Positions 23,830 to 36,605 of a stretch of DNA of 64,000 nucleotides are shown here, in pieces. The first letter of the stretch is position 1. Each line of letters starts with the position of its first letter. Both the position numbers and the translations under genes were made by a program. Below the pieces are notes generated by a model. The model worked only from the letters and a program-made list of their open reading frames with translations, searched no databases and was not told where the DNA came from. The DNA is taken from NCBI GenBank assembly GCA_032209605.1, contig JASFXZ010000020.1, positions 1,123,501 through 1,187,500 on the forward strand, read 5' to 3'. This DNA is from Mactromeris polynyma (lineage: Eukaryota > Mollusca > Bivalvia > Venerida > Mactridae).

Positions 23830-26800
23830 ATTGCCGAGATATAACGATTACTGCTCACTCCTGATCCAAAATGCAACATTAAACAATTGCCGAGATATAA
23901 CGATTACTGCTCACTCCTGATCCAAAATGCAACATTAAACAATTGCCGAGATATAACGATTACTGCTCACTCCTGATCCAAAATGCAACATTAAACAATT
24001 GCCGAGATATAACGATTACTGCTCACTCCTGATCCAAAATGCAACATCAAACAATTGCCGAGATATAACGATTACTGCTCACTCCTGATCCAAAATGCAA
24101 CATTAAACAATTGCCGAGATATAACGATTACTGCTCACTCCTGATCCAAAATGCAACATCAAACAATTGCCGAGATATAACGATTACTGCTCACTCCTGA
24201 TCCAAAATGCAACATCAAACAATTGCCGAGATATAACGATTACTGCTCACTCCTGATCCAAAATGCAACATCAAACAATTGCCGAGATATAACGATTACT
24301 GCTCACTCCTGATCCAAAATGCAACATCAAACAATTGCCGAGATATAACGATTACTGCTCACTCCTGATCCAAAATGCAACATCAAACAATTGCCGAGAT
24401 ATAACGATTACTGCTCATTCCTGATCCAAAATGCAACATCAAACAATTGCCGAGATATAACGATTACTGCTCACTCCTGATCCAAAATGCAACATCAAAC
24501 AATTGCCGATATATAACGATTACTGCTCACTCCTGATCCAAAATGCAACATCAAACAATTGCCGATATATAACGATTACTGCTCACTCCTGATCCAAAAT
24601 GCAACATTAAACAATTGCCGAGATATAACGATTACTGCTCACTCCTGATCCAAAATGCAACATCAAACAATTGCCGATATATAACGATAACTGCTCACTC
24701 CTGATCCAAAATGCAACATTAAACAATTGCCGATATATAACGATTACTGCTCACTCCTGATCCAAAATGCAACATCAAACAATTGCCGAGATATAACGAT
24801 AACTGCTCACTCCTGAACCAAAATGCAACATTAAACAATTGCCGAGATATAACGATAACTGCTCACTCCTGAACCAAAATGCAACATCAAACAATTGCCG
24901 AGATATAACGATAACTGCTCACTCCTGATCCAAAATGTAACATTAAACAATTGCCGAGATATAACGATAACTGCTCACTCCTGAACCAAAATGTAACATC
25001 AAACAATGCCGAGATATAACGATTACTGCTCACTCCTGATCCAAAATGCAACATCAAACAATGCCGAGATATAACGATAACTGCTCACTCCTGATCCAAA
25101 ATGCAACATCAAACAATGCCGAGATATAACGATTACTGCTCACTCCTGATCCAAAATGCAACATCAAACAATGCCGAGATATAACGATTACTGCTCACTC
25201 CTGATCCAAAATGCAACATCAAACAATGCCGAGATATAACGATTACTGCTCACTCCTGATCCAAAATGTAACATCAAACAATTGCCGAGATATAACGATA
25301 ACTGCTCACTCCTGAACCAAAATGCAACATCAAACAATTGCCGAGATATAACGATTACTGCTCACTCCTGATCCAAAATGCAACATTAAACAATTGCCGA
25401 GATATAACGATTACTGCTCACTCCTGAACCAAAATGCAACATCAAACAATTGCCGAGATATAACGATAACTGCTCACTCCTGAACCAAAATGCAACATCA
25501 AACAATTGCCGAGATATAACGATTACTGCTCACTCCTGATCCAAAATGCAACATCAAACAATTGCCGAGATATAACGATTACTGCTCACTCCTGATCCAA
25601 AATGCAACATCAAACAATTGCCGAGATATAACGATTACTGCTCACTCCTGATCCAAAATGCAACATCAAACAAATGCCGAGATATAACGATTACTGCTCA
25701 CTCCTGATCCAAAATGCAACATCAAACAATTGCCGAGATATAACGATAACTGCTCACTCCTGAACCAAAATGCAACATCAAACAATTGCCGAGATATAAC
25801 AATTACTGCTCACTCCTGAACCAAAATGCAACATCAAACAATTGCCGAGATATAACGATAACTGCTCACTCCTGAACCAAAATGCAACATCAAACAATTG
25901 CCGAGATATAACGATTACTGCTCACTCCTGATCCAAAATGTAACATCAAACAATTGCCGAGATATAACGATAACTGCTCACTCCTGAACCAAAATGTAAC
26001 ATCAAACAATGCCGAGATATAACGATTACTGCTCACTCCTGATCCAAAATGCAACATCAAACAATGCCGAGATATAACGATAACTGCTCACTCCTGATCC
26101 AAAATGCAACATCAAACAATGCCGAGATATAACGATTACTGCTCACTCCTGATCCAAAATGCAACATCAAACAATGCCGAGATATAACGATAACTGCTCA
26201 CTCCTGAACCAAAATGCAACATCAAACAATTGCCGAGATATAACGATAACTGCTCACTCCTGAACCAAAATGCAACATCAAACAATGCCGAGATATAACG
26301 ATAACTGCTCACTCCTGATCCAAAATGCAACATCAAACAACTGCCGAGATATAACGATAACTGCTCACTCCTGATCCAAAATGCAACATCAAACAATTGC
26401 CGAGATATAACGATAACTGCTCACTCCTGAACCAAAATGCAACATTAAACAATTGCCGAGATATAACGATAACTGCTCACTCATGAACCAAAATGCAACA
26501 TCAAACAATTGCCGAGATATAACGATAACTGCTCACTCCTGAACCAAAATGCAACATTAAACAATTGCCGAGATATAACGATAACTGCTCACTCCTGAAC
26601 CAAAATGCAACATCAAACAATTGCCGAGATATAACGATTACTGCTCACTCCTGAACCAAAATGCAACATCAAACAATTGCCGAGATATAACGATTACTGC
26701 TCACTCCTGAACCAAAATGCAACATCAAACAATGCCGAGATATAACGATTACTGCTCACTCCTGAACCAAAATGCAACATCAAACAATTGCCGAGATATA

Positions 26801-27570
26801 ACGATTACTGCTCACTCCTGAACCAAAATGCAACATTAAACAATGCCGATATATAACGATTACTGCTCACTCCTGAACCAAAATGCAACACCAAACAATT
26901 GCCGAGATATAACGATAACTGCTCACTCCTGATCCAAAATGCAACATCAAACAATGCCGAGATATAACGATTACTGCTCACTCCTGAACCAAAATGTAAC
27001 ATCAAACAATGCCGAGATATAACGATTACTGCTCACTCCTGAACCAAAATGCAACATCAAACAATTGCCGAGATATAACGATTACTGCTCACTCCTGAAC
27101 CAAAATGCAACATTAAACAATGCCGATATATAACGATTACTGCTCACTCCTGAACCAAAATGCAACACCAAACAATTGCCGAGATATAACGATAACTGCT
27201 CACTCCTGATCCAAAATGCAACATCAAACAATGCCGAGATATAACGATTACTGCTCACTCCTGAACCAAAATGTAACATCAAACAATGCCGAGATATAAC
27301 GATTACTGCTCACTCCTGAACCAAAATGCAACATCAAACAATGCCGAGATATAACGATTACTGCTCACTCCTGAACCAAAATGTAACACCAAACAATTGC
27401 CGAGATATAACGATTACTGCTCACTCCTGAACCAAAATGCAACATCAAACAATTGCCGAGATATAACGATTACTGCTCACTCCTGAACCAAAATGCAACA
27501 TCAAACAATTGCCGAGATATAACGATTACTGCTCACTCCTGAACCAAAATGCAACATCAAACAATTGCCG
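23830..27570 (+). repeat. 56-bp minisatellite from family C
   Basis: About 67 units of 56 bp ('attgccgagatataacgatt', 'actgctcactcctgatcc', 'aaaatgcaacatcaaaca'), with a 55-bp variant lacking one t (caatgccg) scattered through the right two thirds. Other linked variants are gatcc/gaacc, gattact/gataact and catta/catca. A five-unit block of 277 bp is tandemly duplicated around 26805-27282, shown by two identical 66-aa antisense ORFs. The last unit continues into unexpanded C sequence at 27571. Confidence 0.94.
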
Positions 27571-27810
27571 ATATTAAATTTTTACGATTGCTAGTCACTC
27601 TACATCCAAAATGAATTTTGGTAAATTCACGAAAATTCAGTGGATTTCAGTAAGGTTACGTACCCCGTATCGAATGGGTAACCAATTCGCGTCAAGATTA
27701 AAAACGTTGTTCGTTGAAGAGAAGTTGGTTTAGTGGTTAACGTAAGATTTGGTTGGTTCACACAACACTGACATGCAAATAGCAAAGCCATGTTAGCACG
27801 GTCGATAAAG
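27571..27810 (+). mobile_element. Family C, right part, flank of its own array
   Basis: After the last unit, C continues: 'acgattgctagtcactctac', 'ttttggtaaattcacgaaaa', 'ttcagtggatttcagtaag', 'ggtaaccaattcgcgtcaag', 'gttgttcgttgaagagaag' and 'catgcaaatagcaaagcc'. The same order occurs at 22290-22520. This shows the array arose inside a C copy. Confidence 0.82.
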
Positions 27811-28430
27811 AATTGTGATGGTTAAGAATCACATGTATATTTAACTGTTTATTCCACGAATATTTCTTCATTTTTATATCAAATAAAACAACATGTCACT
27901 TGTAATGTACAATGTTTATGCACACGCAGCTGTGCAGAGTTTAGAAAAGATTTGTTCAATAAATAATCATTACAATACTTTTGCGGACTCATATTATTCC
28001 ATGGTTTATAATATCAAAACAAATCTCTTTAATGATTTTTGTCTCATTACTAGTCAGTTCAAGGTATTCTGATTCGTTTCTAATACTTTGATGTATCATT
28101 TAGAAAAAAGCACGTTCCTGTTTATTTCTTGCTTTCATGCAAATAAAAACTGATTTCAGATTATATGAAATTATAATTACAGGAAAATTCCAAGGTGTTG
28201 CATTATGTGTTTTACTCTGAGACTATCAGGCGTTTTGTGTCATATAGTAAGATGTGTCGTATACAGATCTATAAAGATAAATATAATGTCTTCTTTCTGT
28301 TTAATTGTAATGGATCATACTCATAATTGCAAAAAATAAAACTGTTCATAGTCTCTGATATATGTACCGTGACACTAGATAATGCATCATGTATTCCTAT
28401 TCCTACCATGCACAGCACTGTCTGCGTTAA
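27811..28430. other. Unassigned AT-rich spacer
   Basis: Nothing recognised between the C remnant and the start of paralogous block 2. Confidence 0.4.
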
Positions 28431-29390
28431 CGTTTGCAAGTCGCTGAAGTTTTCAATTTAAGATGCATTTGGCTCATCTTAACATAAATTTTTTGAATTG
28501 GCTTCATCCAGTATTGTTGTCTAATAAGAACCATTGCAATGTATAACCGATTGAATTTTTACCATTTTCCTAACAGACACAACTTATAAAATAGCGTTAT
28601 TGTTTCCACCATCGTTCTTTTGAATATCTGATATTATGTATGGCATAGATTAAATATTTATCTTATATTGTTTCAAATATTTCTTCGTCTCTGCCAATTT
28701 TGCGTTGACACTTATTGTACTAGCATTGCAATCAATTATACGTCGATATTATACTTTGGCTTACCTGACCTGAAACTGCAATCTATTAAAAACAGCAAAG
28801 GATGCAGCGGTAATGTGACTTTCTTTGTTGACGCACTTTGCTCCGAACCCACACATGATAAACACACTAAATTAGTATAACGTACGACAACCATTTCCTT
28901 TAACAAATTGTATGTACACAACTGATTTAGAAAAATATATTTCTCGTTTAACGGATAGATGATAACATTAATTAAATAAATTATTTTAATAAATATGCAT
29001 TGCCTTCAAGATAAGACATTGCTCGATCATCTAATTCAATGTTCAGATAGGCTAGGCTAGCACTTTTGCCAACTTCGTTCATAAGATCATTCAACAAGGT
29101 TCGATAAAGGTGATCATGTATTTATATAGATGTCATTTACCTGTAGAAATTATCACCAAATCTAGTGTAGCCTTGAGTGAGGCTTAATTGCTTCTTTGTC
29201 AAACCCTGAAATCAACAACTGTACTGGTTAGTAACGCTGGAAACAGTCATCAGGAGTAATCAACACAAGTTGTAAACAAATTCAAACGACGTAGAATAGA
29301 GGTGACAATAAATGGGTGCTAATTTAACAATATATATTTGTACGTCGACTTAACTTATGTGCATATGACAGATGTGCACTTTCTTGACTT

Positions 29391-29630
29391 GATATAGTGG
29401 CTGTTGGCTTTCTTGCCTTGTCATGTGATGTCTTTCGTCCATTCAATCCTTTCCACCGTGTTGTCCCCATAAAGTTCCCATTATTGTTTATGATAGTCCA
29501 CCAGACCATTTCTCATCCCCATACATGTATACCCTTGTACATCCTAAGTCTCTAATCTTTCGTAAGCTGTTGTTTCCCTGAGAAATGTCTTGTGTATGCG
29601 GCTTCTCCTGTAACAACTTCCCAATCTCTA
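29391..29630 (+). mobile_element. Family A, diverged subfamily copy
   Basis: Recognisable A order: 'cttgccttgtcatgtgatgt', 'cattcaatcctttccaccg', 'agtccaccagaccatttctc', 'atccccatacatgtataccc', 'aagctgttgtttccctgag', 'gtcttgtgtatgcggc' and 'ctgtaacaacttcccaatct'. Its central 'ccccatacatgtatacccttg' region is the closest match here to the antisense 30-bp unit at 1-1893. Confidence 0.7.
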
Positions 29631-29884
29631 TCACAGATATATTAGCGTGATTAACAATTCTTTCTAGCCATCTGATCCAACACATTACGTTTTTCTCAGA
29701 CAATATGATAGTATGTTGGTGCTAATGTGCTAAAATTTGCTAAGAAAACTAATGAACTGTCAAGCACACCAAATAATAACCAAATAATGCACTTGTGTGA
29801 GGCAATGTAAATGATTGTATTACAAAGCCGTGTTACCTAGGTCGACAATACCATGCTATATTTGTAATATTGCTGCAAAGATTA

Positions 29885-30240
29885 CCGAAACAAGAAATAT
29901 CTTGAAAAAAGATGGTCTGCGCAATTTGATGGTTAATATCTGTTTTCAATGTTATTAAATTGACACGGTCTAGAATTGGCGAAACAGCAATATCCGCCAA
30001 AGTTCAATACCGCCAAAATAAAAGTATAAATTGAACAATCTGAAGGTAAAGTAACGTACCCTTTATCGAAAGGTTAACCAAACCGCGTCAAGGTTACAAA
30101 CGTTGTTCGGTTGAAAAGGAATTGCCTAGGTGGTTAATGTAAGACTTGATTGGTTTACACTACACTGATATGCAAATAGCAAGACCATGTGACTTGATTG
30201 GTTTACACTACACTGATATGCAAATAGCAAGACCATGTTA
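29885..30240 (+). mobile_element. Family C element with internal duplication
   Basis: Begins 'aacaagaaatatcttgaaaa' and 'gatggtctgcgcaatttgat'. It then carries 'ccctttatcgaaaggttaac', 'aaaccgcgtcaaggttacaa' and 'gttgttcggttgaaaagg'. The segment corresponding to the 56-bp array unit is replaced by unrelated sequence. A 48-bp piece near the right end is duplicated (see 30143-30238). Confidence 0.75.
30143..30238 (+). repeat. 48-bp perfect tandem duplication in family C
   Basis: Two identical copies starting gacttgattggtttacac at 30143 and 30191, each ending 'gcaaatagcaagaccatgt'. With no visible differences it is recent and may be an early step toward an array. Confidence 0.9.
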
Positions 30241-31004
30241 GTTAAGCTGCGCCGAACAATCGTTGAAATCAATATTAGCTTTAACGCTATTGAAACAATT
30301 GTCTTCTCTTTTACATTACTAGGGATTTTCATTTCTGATCATAAAAGGATGTCCTTTAAAATGATATTGCATTTATGGACGTCATTAAATGATTCCTGGA
30401 GTGATAACAAGAACCACAACTTGTTAAATATTGCACCGGATATGTCTCATTTGTCGAACATTCTGTACTGTGTTGATACAGTCTGATACATATTCATGTG
30501 TTTTGTTTTTCGACTGGTATCCCAAGTAAGCAGTACGTCAATAAAGTGGATATATCTTATAACTTCACTGAATACACCTGTTATGAGTTATTAGTTCCTT
30601 GACTAGTTTTGTATCTATGCTCATAGGAGGTATTCCCTTGTATTACCTTAGGTATGTTGTTTCCGTAGTTTACAGTCATCTGTCGCTCTAGTTTAATGCT
30701 TTATAGTTTAATGCTTTATGAGAGCTTTAATGATGTGGTGTTCTTAAATGTCCGGAACCTTATCATATCCGGTCTTGTTTCTATTACTGTCCCTGCGTTT
30801 ACCTCGTTCTGTTCTATTATATTATCTCAACCTGTCTTGAGAAGTTCCAATTTGTTACTATGCATCTTCTTTCGCTGTTATCAGTAATATATATGTGTGT
30901 ATGATATGAACAATATCCTTACTATGACTCGTGAAAAGCTGCCCAAACATTTGTCTTGTTTTACATTATAGTCCAGTATCCGTTCCATTGCCGCTGGTAT
31001 GTGA

Positions 31005-31145
31005 TATATCCTGCACGACTTCCTTGCGCCTCTGTTCCTTAACGTGTGTAAATTTTAACCTCCTTAAGCGTTTTACGGATTGTTGTTGGGAGGCACTGTC
31101 TTACGCATAAGGCGTTCCCTGTAGCAACTTATCCTCTCACTTTTT
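31005..31145 (+). mobile_element. Family A fragment with an internal gap
   Basis: 'cttccttgcgcctctgttcc', 'aattttaacctccttaagcg', 'ttttacggattgttgttggg', 'aggcactgtcttacgcata' and 'aggcgttccctgtagcaac'. The tcccggaggtctgtgtgg part is deleted between ttgttgtt and gggaggc. Confidence 0.8.
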
Positions 31146-31481
31146 TCGTCTATCATTATAGAAGAAAATCTACGCCGAAAGTAATGAAACAAAAGGACAT
31201 TGCTTTTCTACAAATTAAGATATAAACAGCAGAAGTAGGCTCAATCAGTAAATCCCCAGATGGCAATTATATCATCAAGCATCGCCTGAGTGTATTAACC
31301 TTTGTCCATTTTGTCTAGACAGGAATCCTAATTATGCCGATAAATATATTCGAATACCTTACAACCCATAGCATTGGACGCATAAGATTTGCAAATACGG
31401 GGCTATTGGTCACAGGAATGTATATTTCGGCATCAAATGCAAAAGCGTGAGGTCGACACTAATAAGTTCCATAAAAAAGTT

Positions 31482-31625
31482 TGGTCCCCTTTTTTGCCCC
31501 CTAAAGTATTCTTAGTTGTACTTTATAGTCAGCCAGAGCATTCCTTACATCCATATTCCGATACATGTTTACCATTGAACCTCATCAGTGTTACCCTTGT
31601 GTTCCATGTCACAACTTAAGCTCTC
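31482..31625 (+). mobile_element. Family A, diverged fragment
   Basis: Matches the A centre: 'agtcagccagagcattcctt', 'acatccatattccgatacat', 'gtttaccattgaacctcatc', ending 'gtgttccatgtcacaactta'. Diverged like the copy at 29391. Confidence 0.6.
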
Positions 31626-32051
31626 TTTAATTATGCCTGAATTTTTCTTATCAAAATACGGAGTGGATACAAACGTAGAAGGCAGATTTAATTGACAGTT
31701 CATTATAATAATTACAATATTTATTTTGTACCTAATAACAATATAAAAGTGACCAATTGAAAAGGCATTTTGAGGTAGATAATCCGCCCACGTATGCTAG
31801 CTGTTCTATATAAAATCAACCATTTAATGATATGCTTGTAAGTGATACTTTCTGATAACTTTAATAATAGAGTATGTAAGCTATGATTGTATGTCACTGA
31901 ACTAGTGTAATATGCTATTAATATTAGCAACATATTTGCATATAAATGAATATGGCGCCTGTGAAGTTAGACCAAACCTCAAAGTCTAGAAAGCATGGCG
32001 TTAAGAAAATAAGGAAGCTGCTATCTTCAAAATTGTTTTGAGGAGGTATTT

Positions 32052-32480
32052 ACAGTTGTAATACAATATATATGGCATAGAATGAGTGTGTTACCATTAC
32101 AGTTGTAATACAATATATATGGCATAGAATGAGTGTGTTACCATTACAGTTGTAACACAATATATATGGCATAGAATGAGTGTGTTACCATTACAGCTGT
32201 AATACAATATATATGGCATAGAATGAGTGTGTTACCATTACAGTTGTAATACAATATATATGGCATAGAATGAGTGTGTTACCATTACAGTTGTAATACA
32301 ATATATATGGCATAGAATGAGTGTGTTACCATTACAGTTGTAATACAATATATATGGCATAGAATGAGTGTGTTACCATTACAGTTGTAATACAATATAT
32401 ATGGCATAGAATGAGTGTGTTACCATTGCAGTTGTAATACAATATATATGGCATAGAATGAGTGTGTTACCATTACAGTT
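32052..32480. repeat. 47-bp minisatellite
   Basis: Nine nearly identical 47-bp units: 'acagttgtaatacaatatat', 'atggcatagaatgagtgtg', 'ttaccatt'. Only single-base variants are seen (taca/caca, cagt/cagc, tta/ttg). It sits in paralogous block 2; block 1 has none at the matching place. I found no dispersed element that matches the unit. Confidence 0.93.
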
Positions 32481-33019
32481 AAATGCGTTTGTGAACGGTT
32501 GGTAGCTATGCTAACATAAACCGCCAGTCGTTCGTTATTATTCTTTGGTCTCCTGTTTAATGTATTCTGTCAAAGAACGACATCCCTCTTGCTATGATTG
32601 TGTGATGATCATTATTTTTGATATTCATACATCTAAAATATTGTCGGCATTGGCTATGTATGCTTTGTAAACGCTAAATAAACGTTTTAAGCGACATGTT
32701 AAATTTTGAAGTATGTCATGCGTATGCGATTTGTTCTTAACTGTAGATGCACAATTCCCTGCCTAACGTGAATCAGAACTACTATCGCTGGCATCCGTTG
32801 TCTCTAAACACAACAAATTTAACATATGACGCCGAAACGACGGTAATTAGGGTAAAGTTTTGTAATATAATTTGACGGTGCTTGCATTTGTTCTATTTTT
32901 AGAATCATATTAACACGAAATAAAACCCCTCCGATTTCCCTCGACGCATTTGGCATAGAATATGGTAGAATGATATCCTCTGTGTACTACGCAAGAAAAA
33001 TTGAAATTCGTCTCTCCCC

Positions 33020-33285
33020 AGTTTTGGCCTTTTGTTGCCCCGGCTATCTTGAATTGTCTTGTGATCTTTTTCATCCATTAATTCCCTCTGATAGTCCTCT
33101 TTGATTCTCCAAAGTTATCCCTCACGGTCGGCCAGGCCATTCTTTGCGCCCCTGTTCCAGTACGTATGTACCATTGAGCCTCCTCAAATGCCTTGTTTTA
33201 TGGATTGTTGTTTTCCCGGAGGTCTGAATGGGGAGGCACTGTCTTGTGTATGTTGCGTTCTCTGTAGCAACTCATCTTTCCTCTA
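33020..33285 (+). mobile_element. Family A, 3' two thirds
   Basis: 'cttgtgatctttttcatcca', 'tagtcctctttgattctcc', 'cggtcggccaggccattctt', 'gttttatggattgttgtttt', 'ggggaggcactgtcttgtg' and 'ctctgtagcaactcatc'. The overlapping 82-aa ORF is repeat sequence. Confidence 0.85.
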
Positions 33286-33849
33286 TTTCAGTATGTACGA
33301 GGTCATGGTGATGTATTCATTTCCTCACGCAATTCTACAAACGTTTTAACGATATAGTACGATGGCCGTATGTGTGACAATTCTCATGATAAAAACATCA
33401 TTCTGGGATGTATTGCGTGTCGCAATGAAGACATATTTTAGAAATTAAATAAATCACTCGTGGAACACTTTTTACTTCAACATTTACGAGCGTCGACGTT
33501 TTTTTTGTCATATTGATACACTTTTATGGATTACACTGCCAGCTTGTCTGAGTTAAATATCTGTGTATCAAAAAATGACACCATTTCATTCCATTGTAGT
33601 TTTTGCATTAATCAGAAAAATCACGATTTTATCACAAATGTAGTACCTGAATGAAGGTGTATAGAAGCGTCTTTATTTCATTATCACGATAAATTATTTA
33701 GTAGATTAATTTACATGTTCTGTCATCTGGATCATGTAACTTAAGAGAGTGACATAGTTTTGAATTAATGAGGCTCAGTTGTATTCACCGAGTATGAAAA
33801 CATCAATACAATAATCATTCGCAGTACGGTTATCATTTCTTTTTGTGTT

Positions 33850-34195
33850 TTGATGTGTGTTATATTTTCCTTTCTCTGGTGCAATTCTTTCACTTTATAT
33901 AGTATTCAGGTTATGTTCTGCCTAGTTTCAGCCTATTGTTGTCAGCTGTCTTGACTTGTCCTGTGATCTTTTCCATCCATTAATCCCCCCCTCCTTCATT
34001 GTTTGTCCTCTTTGATTCTCCTAGTTATTCCTTATGGTCTGCCAGGCCATTCCTTGCGCCTCTGTTCGTTAACGTATGTACCCTTTAACCTCATCAAGTG
34101 CCTTATGTTTTATGTATTGTTGTTTACCCAAAGATCTGTGTGGGGAGTCACTGTCCTATGTATGTTGCGTTCCCTGTAGCAACTTATTCCTTCTC
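33850..34195 (+). mobile_element. Family A, long copy inside paralogous block 2
   Basis: 'cactttatatagtattcagg', 'gtcagctgtcttgacttgtc', 'cttttccatccattaatccc', 'ggtctgccaggccattcctt', 'aagtgccttatgttttatg' and 'gcgttccctgtagcaactta'. It splits segments of the block that lie together in copy 1 near 22760-22800, so it probably inserted after the duplication. Confidence 0.85.
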
Positions 34196-34940
34196 ATTTA
34201 TTATTTGTTTACATCATTTTATCGACACTTGGTTTAACGATAGACAATCCGATCTTCCACACATTAAGAATTTCATTAGGTGCATATTCGAACCGATCAA
34301 ACCCATATAATTATAGCGCTCGCACAATATTGTGCGAACTGCCCCTAATAGTTTACTATGCTTGCAAGTTTGATTCAGAATGACGTGGCACTGAGTTGAA
34401 AAAAGAAATAATTCTGCAGCTGAGTTTGTTTTCATTCAACAGCAAAAACTTTAATAAAAGTCGTTCACTCAACTAGTTTGTGAACAAGCTGTTTCTATTG
34501 CAAACGATAGAGAAGTATTCGATATTCTGTGACATACATCGCAATTACATGATACGGCGTCTCTCATTAAGTGATATATATGAGTACATTTGGGAAAAGA
34601 CAGATACACGTATCATACATATCTCTTAACGAACCCGAGCCAGCGCAAATTTATTTTACTTTGCTTCCTTAAACACAATAACACCGTCGTTGTGACACTG
34701 TTATCCTTATTTAAGCATCGTTTTATGTAAATAATCGGTCGTAACTGTATATTTGAGGAAGAAACATGGTACCAAGAATCCTTATTGAATGACGCATTCG
34801 ATTCCAAATTATCGTATTCTGTCTTGGATGTGATACTGTGGTGTCAATTTGCTACACTGATAACGTAGGAACATTAGTCACTCGTCTTTGTATCATGCAG
34901 CAATTTTCTTAGGAATCACACTTCATATCAGCAAATACAA

Positions 34941-35116
34941 TACACCCTCACTTAAGGACCACATCAATAATAAGACCACCTCAAAATTAAGACCACATTT
35001 TTCAAGTCAATTTTCACTGCTTTACTCTTTATTCAACCTCAATATTAAGATCACCCCAATAATAAGACCAGTTTTCAAGGGTCCCATGGGTGGTCTTATG
35101 ATAAAGGTTAACTGTA
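34941..35116. mobile_element. Family B MITE, diverged copy
   Basis: Left end TACACCCTCACTTAAGGACC, inside 'caataataagaccacctc', 'ctttattcaacctcaatatt' and 'aagggtcccatggg', right end GGTTAACTGTA. The position just after segment D resembles the arrangement at 46390-46679. Confidence 0.8.
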
Positions 35117-35254
35117 CGTGGACTGCATCGTGATTTTTGTACTGCACATATTTCTGACACATTTTTACTAATCATTAATCCGTACTTAGTCCATATTGTG
35201 TTAACCTTAATCTACTTAATAAGTTAGATTTACACGAAAATGACATTATGTCGC

Positions 35255-35321
35255 TGTGGTGTATTGTTTAGCATAATTGACCGGCAATCCGGAGACCCGG
35301 GTTCGAATCCCGGTGGCACCA
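35255..35321 (+). mobile_element. tRNA-like sequence (SINE head or tRNA relic)
   Basis: A good B box with T arm is present (GGTTCGAATCC at about 35300-35310 within a cccggg...cccgg stem). The A-box-like region is 'tggtgtattgtttagcat'. The 3' end ggcacca does not pair with the 5' side, and no convincing anticodon arm forms. It is therefore more likely a degenerate tRNA-derived SINE head than a working tRNA gene. Confidence 0.5.
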
Positions 35322-36056
35322 TTGACCGATGTTTCGTTTTCCTTAAAACATGATTTCATTTGACATAATTAAGTATGCTATCATTGACAGTCTACTTCTA
35401 TAACAGCTGATATATGTATACAATGAGACAAAATAACGTGTGCACAAAACATTCCCAATTACACTCGTGATTGTCTTCAATAGATAATTGCCACATTTAC
35501 AATATTAACCCCCCTTGTTCTGAAAAGTTAGTCATATTTATAGACCAATTTCCTTAAATGTTATAGGGAATAATGTAAACGATGATAAAATCAAATCAGA
35601 TTTATAACAAATAACTAATTCATTATGCTCATGTGGGCAGTTGAAGAAAAAGTGGTTGTCACATATCAATTATCAATTATCACAATTATCACATATTTTG
35701 GGAATTACTCCTGTAAGTGCTTATCAGTTTTGCCTATCACAATGGCTGATGATTAAGGGAGGTAAATATGGTAGATGTGAGAACTATCTATAAAACATAT
35801 TCAGTATATCAAAATTCCAGAATATTTAACGATGTCAGTGGTGTGGTAATATGTATATAATTTCATATTGTCTGACTTTAGAAGCAGGTTTTCTGCGGAA
35901 TTCAATTACAAACAACCTTTCTTATGTCTGGCAGACACCCGTACATCTTCCTCTTGGATAATTTAATAAACAAACCTTCTGCAATTGCACATTACCTAAT
36001 GTCAATCACAATACATAGAAAAGCTTTTCAAATATAAATGTTTCGTAAGCAAAACA
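35322..36056. other. AT-rich spacer with repeat segment I
   Basis: No gene. About 35790-35960 matches 43440-43600 and 48710-48960 ('tgtctgacttt' or 'atccgactgcagac', then 'cttatgtctggcagacacc' versus 'catatgtctggcagccacc'), an old dispersed segment called I here. Confidence 0.5.
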
Positions 36057-36314
36057 CCAGGGGCAATATAATAGAAACATCTTAAGTCAAATATTATCAT
36101 TATTCTTAAAATTCATTTTCCTAAACTGGTTTATTTAACATACTGGCTATTATATGGTCAAATCAAGAGTGATAAATGAATATCACTAATATGTTGTTGT
36201 TATTACAATTAAAAACAGTTTTAATGTAGTTTAGGAATTACATCTATTTGAAGTTTTGAACTTAAGTGAAAATATTTAAGATGCACTTAAGATGCTTCTG
36301 TAGTACGGGCCCAG
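36057..36314. mobile_element. MITE related to 9728-9992
   Basis: Left arm 'ccaggggcaatataatagaa' then 'acatcttaagtcaaat'. The reverse complement of the right arm reads 'cctgggcccgtactacagaa' then 'gcatcttaagtgcatc'. About 258 bp, AT-rich and non-coding. The left terminus is more decayed than the right. Confidence 0.6.
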
Positions 36315-36479
36315 GGATCTCAATAATTCCACCAATGGCTAAATATTTAATGTGTTTCTAATACTGCAAATGGACAATTATTACACTCTTATCTTGAAAT
36401 CATAGTTTCCATGTAATAGAATAACAAATACAAAAATAAACCAATGGAAAAAGAAAACATGAGTTTGTGAGGTCATTTT

Positions 36480-36605
36480 GCAGTACAGCAACATGCTTAC
36501 CCTTTCAGCCCCCTAATCTCTAATGTCTTATAGACTGTTGCTTCTCAGGGTTCTGTGTGAGGAGGAATTATCGTATGTATGTGATGTTTCCTTTTCTATG
36601 GTAAT
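36480..36605 (+). mobile_element. Family A, diverged 3' fragment
   Basis: 'acatgcttaccctttcagcc', 'taatgtcttatagactgttg', 'ctgtgtgaggaggaattatc' and 'gtatgtatgtgatgtttcc' align with the A centre and 3' end. It lies about 330 bp left of an H segment. Confidence 0.6.

Larger units (their letters stand above)
28430..34930. repeat. Diverged paralogous block, copy 2
   Basis: Collinear with 17540-23750 (segment pairs listed there). This copy carries its own insertions: A-like segments at 29391, 31005, 31482, 33020 and 33850, a C element at 29885 and a 47-bp array at 32052. It lacks the 36-bp and 53-bp arrays of copy 1. Short ORFs within it (for example 28668-28880, 30235-30486) have no domains. 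Confidence 0.62.

Noticed and set aside
23830..27570. CRISPR array
   Set aside because: Units are contiguous with no variable spacers, and the context is eukaryotic repeat DNA; the same holds for the other arrays.
35255..35321. Functional tRNA gene
   Set aside because: Good B box, but the acceptor ends do not pair and no sound anticodon arm is visible.
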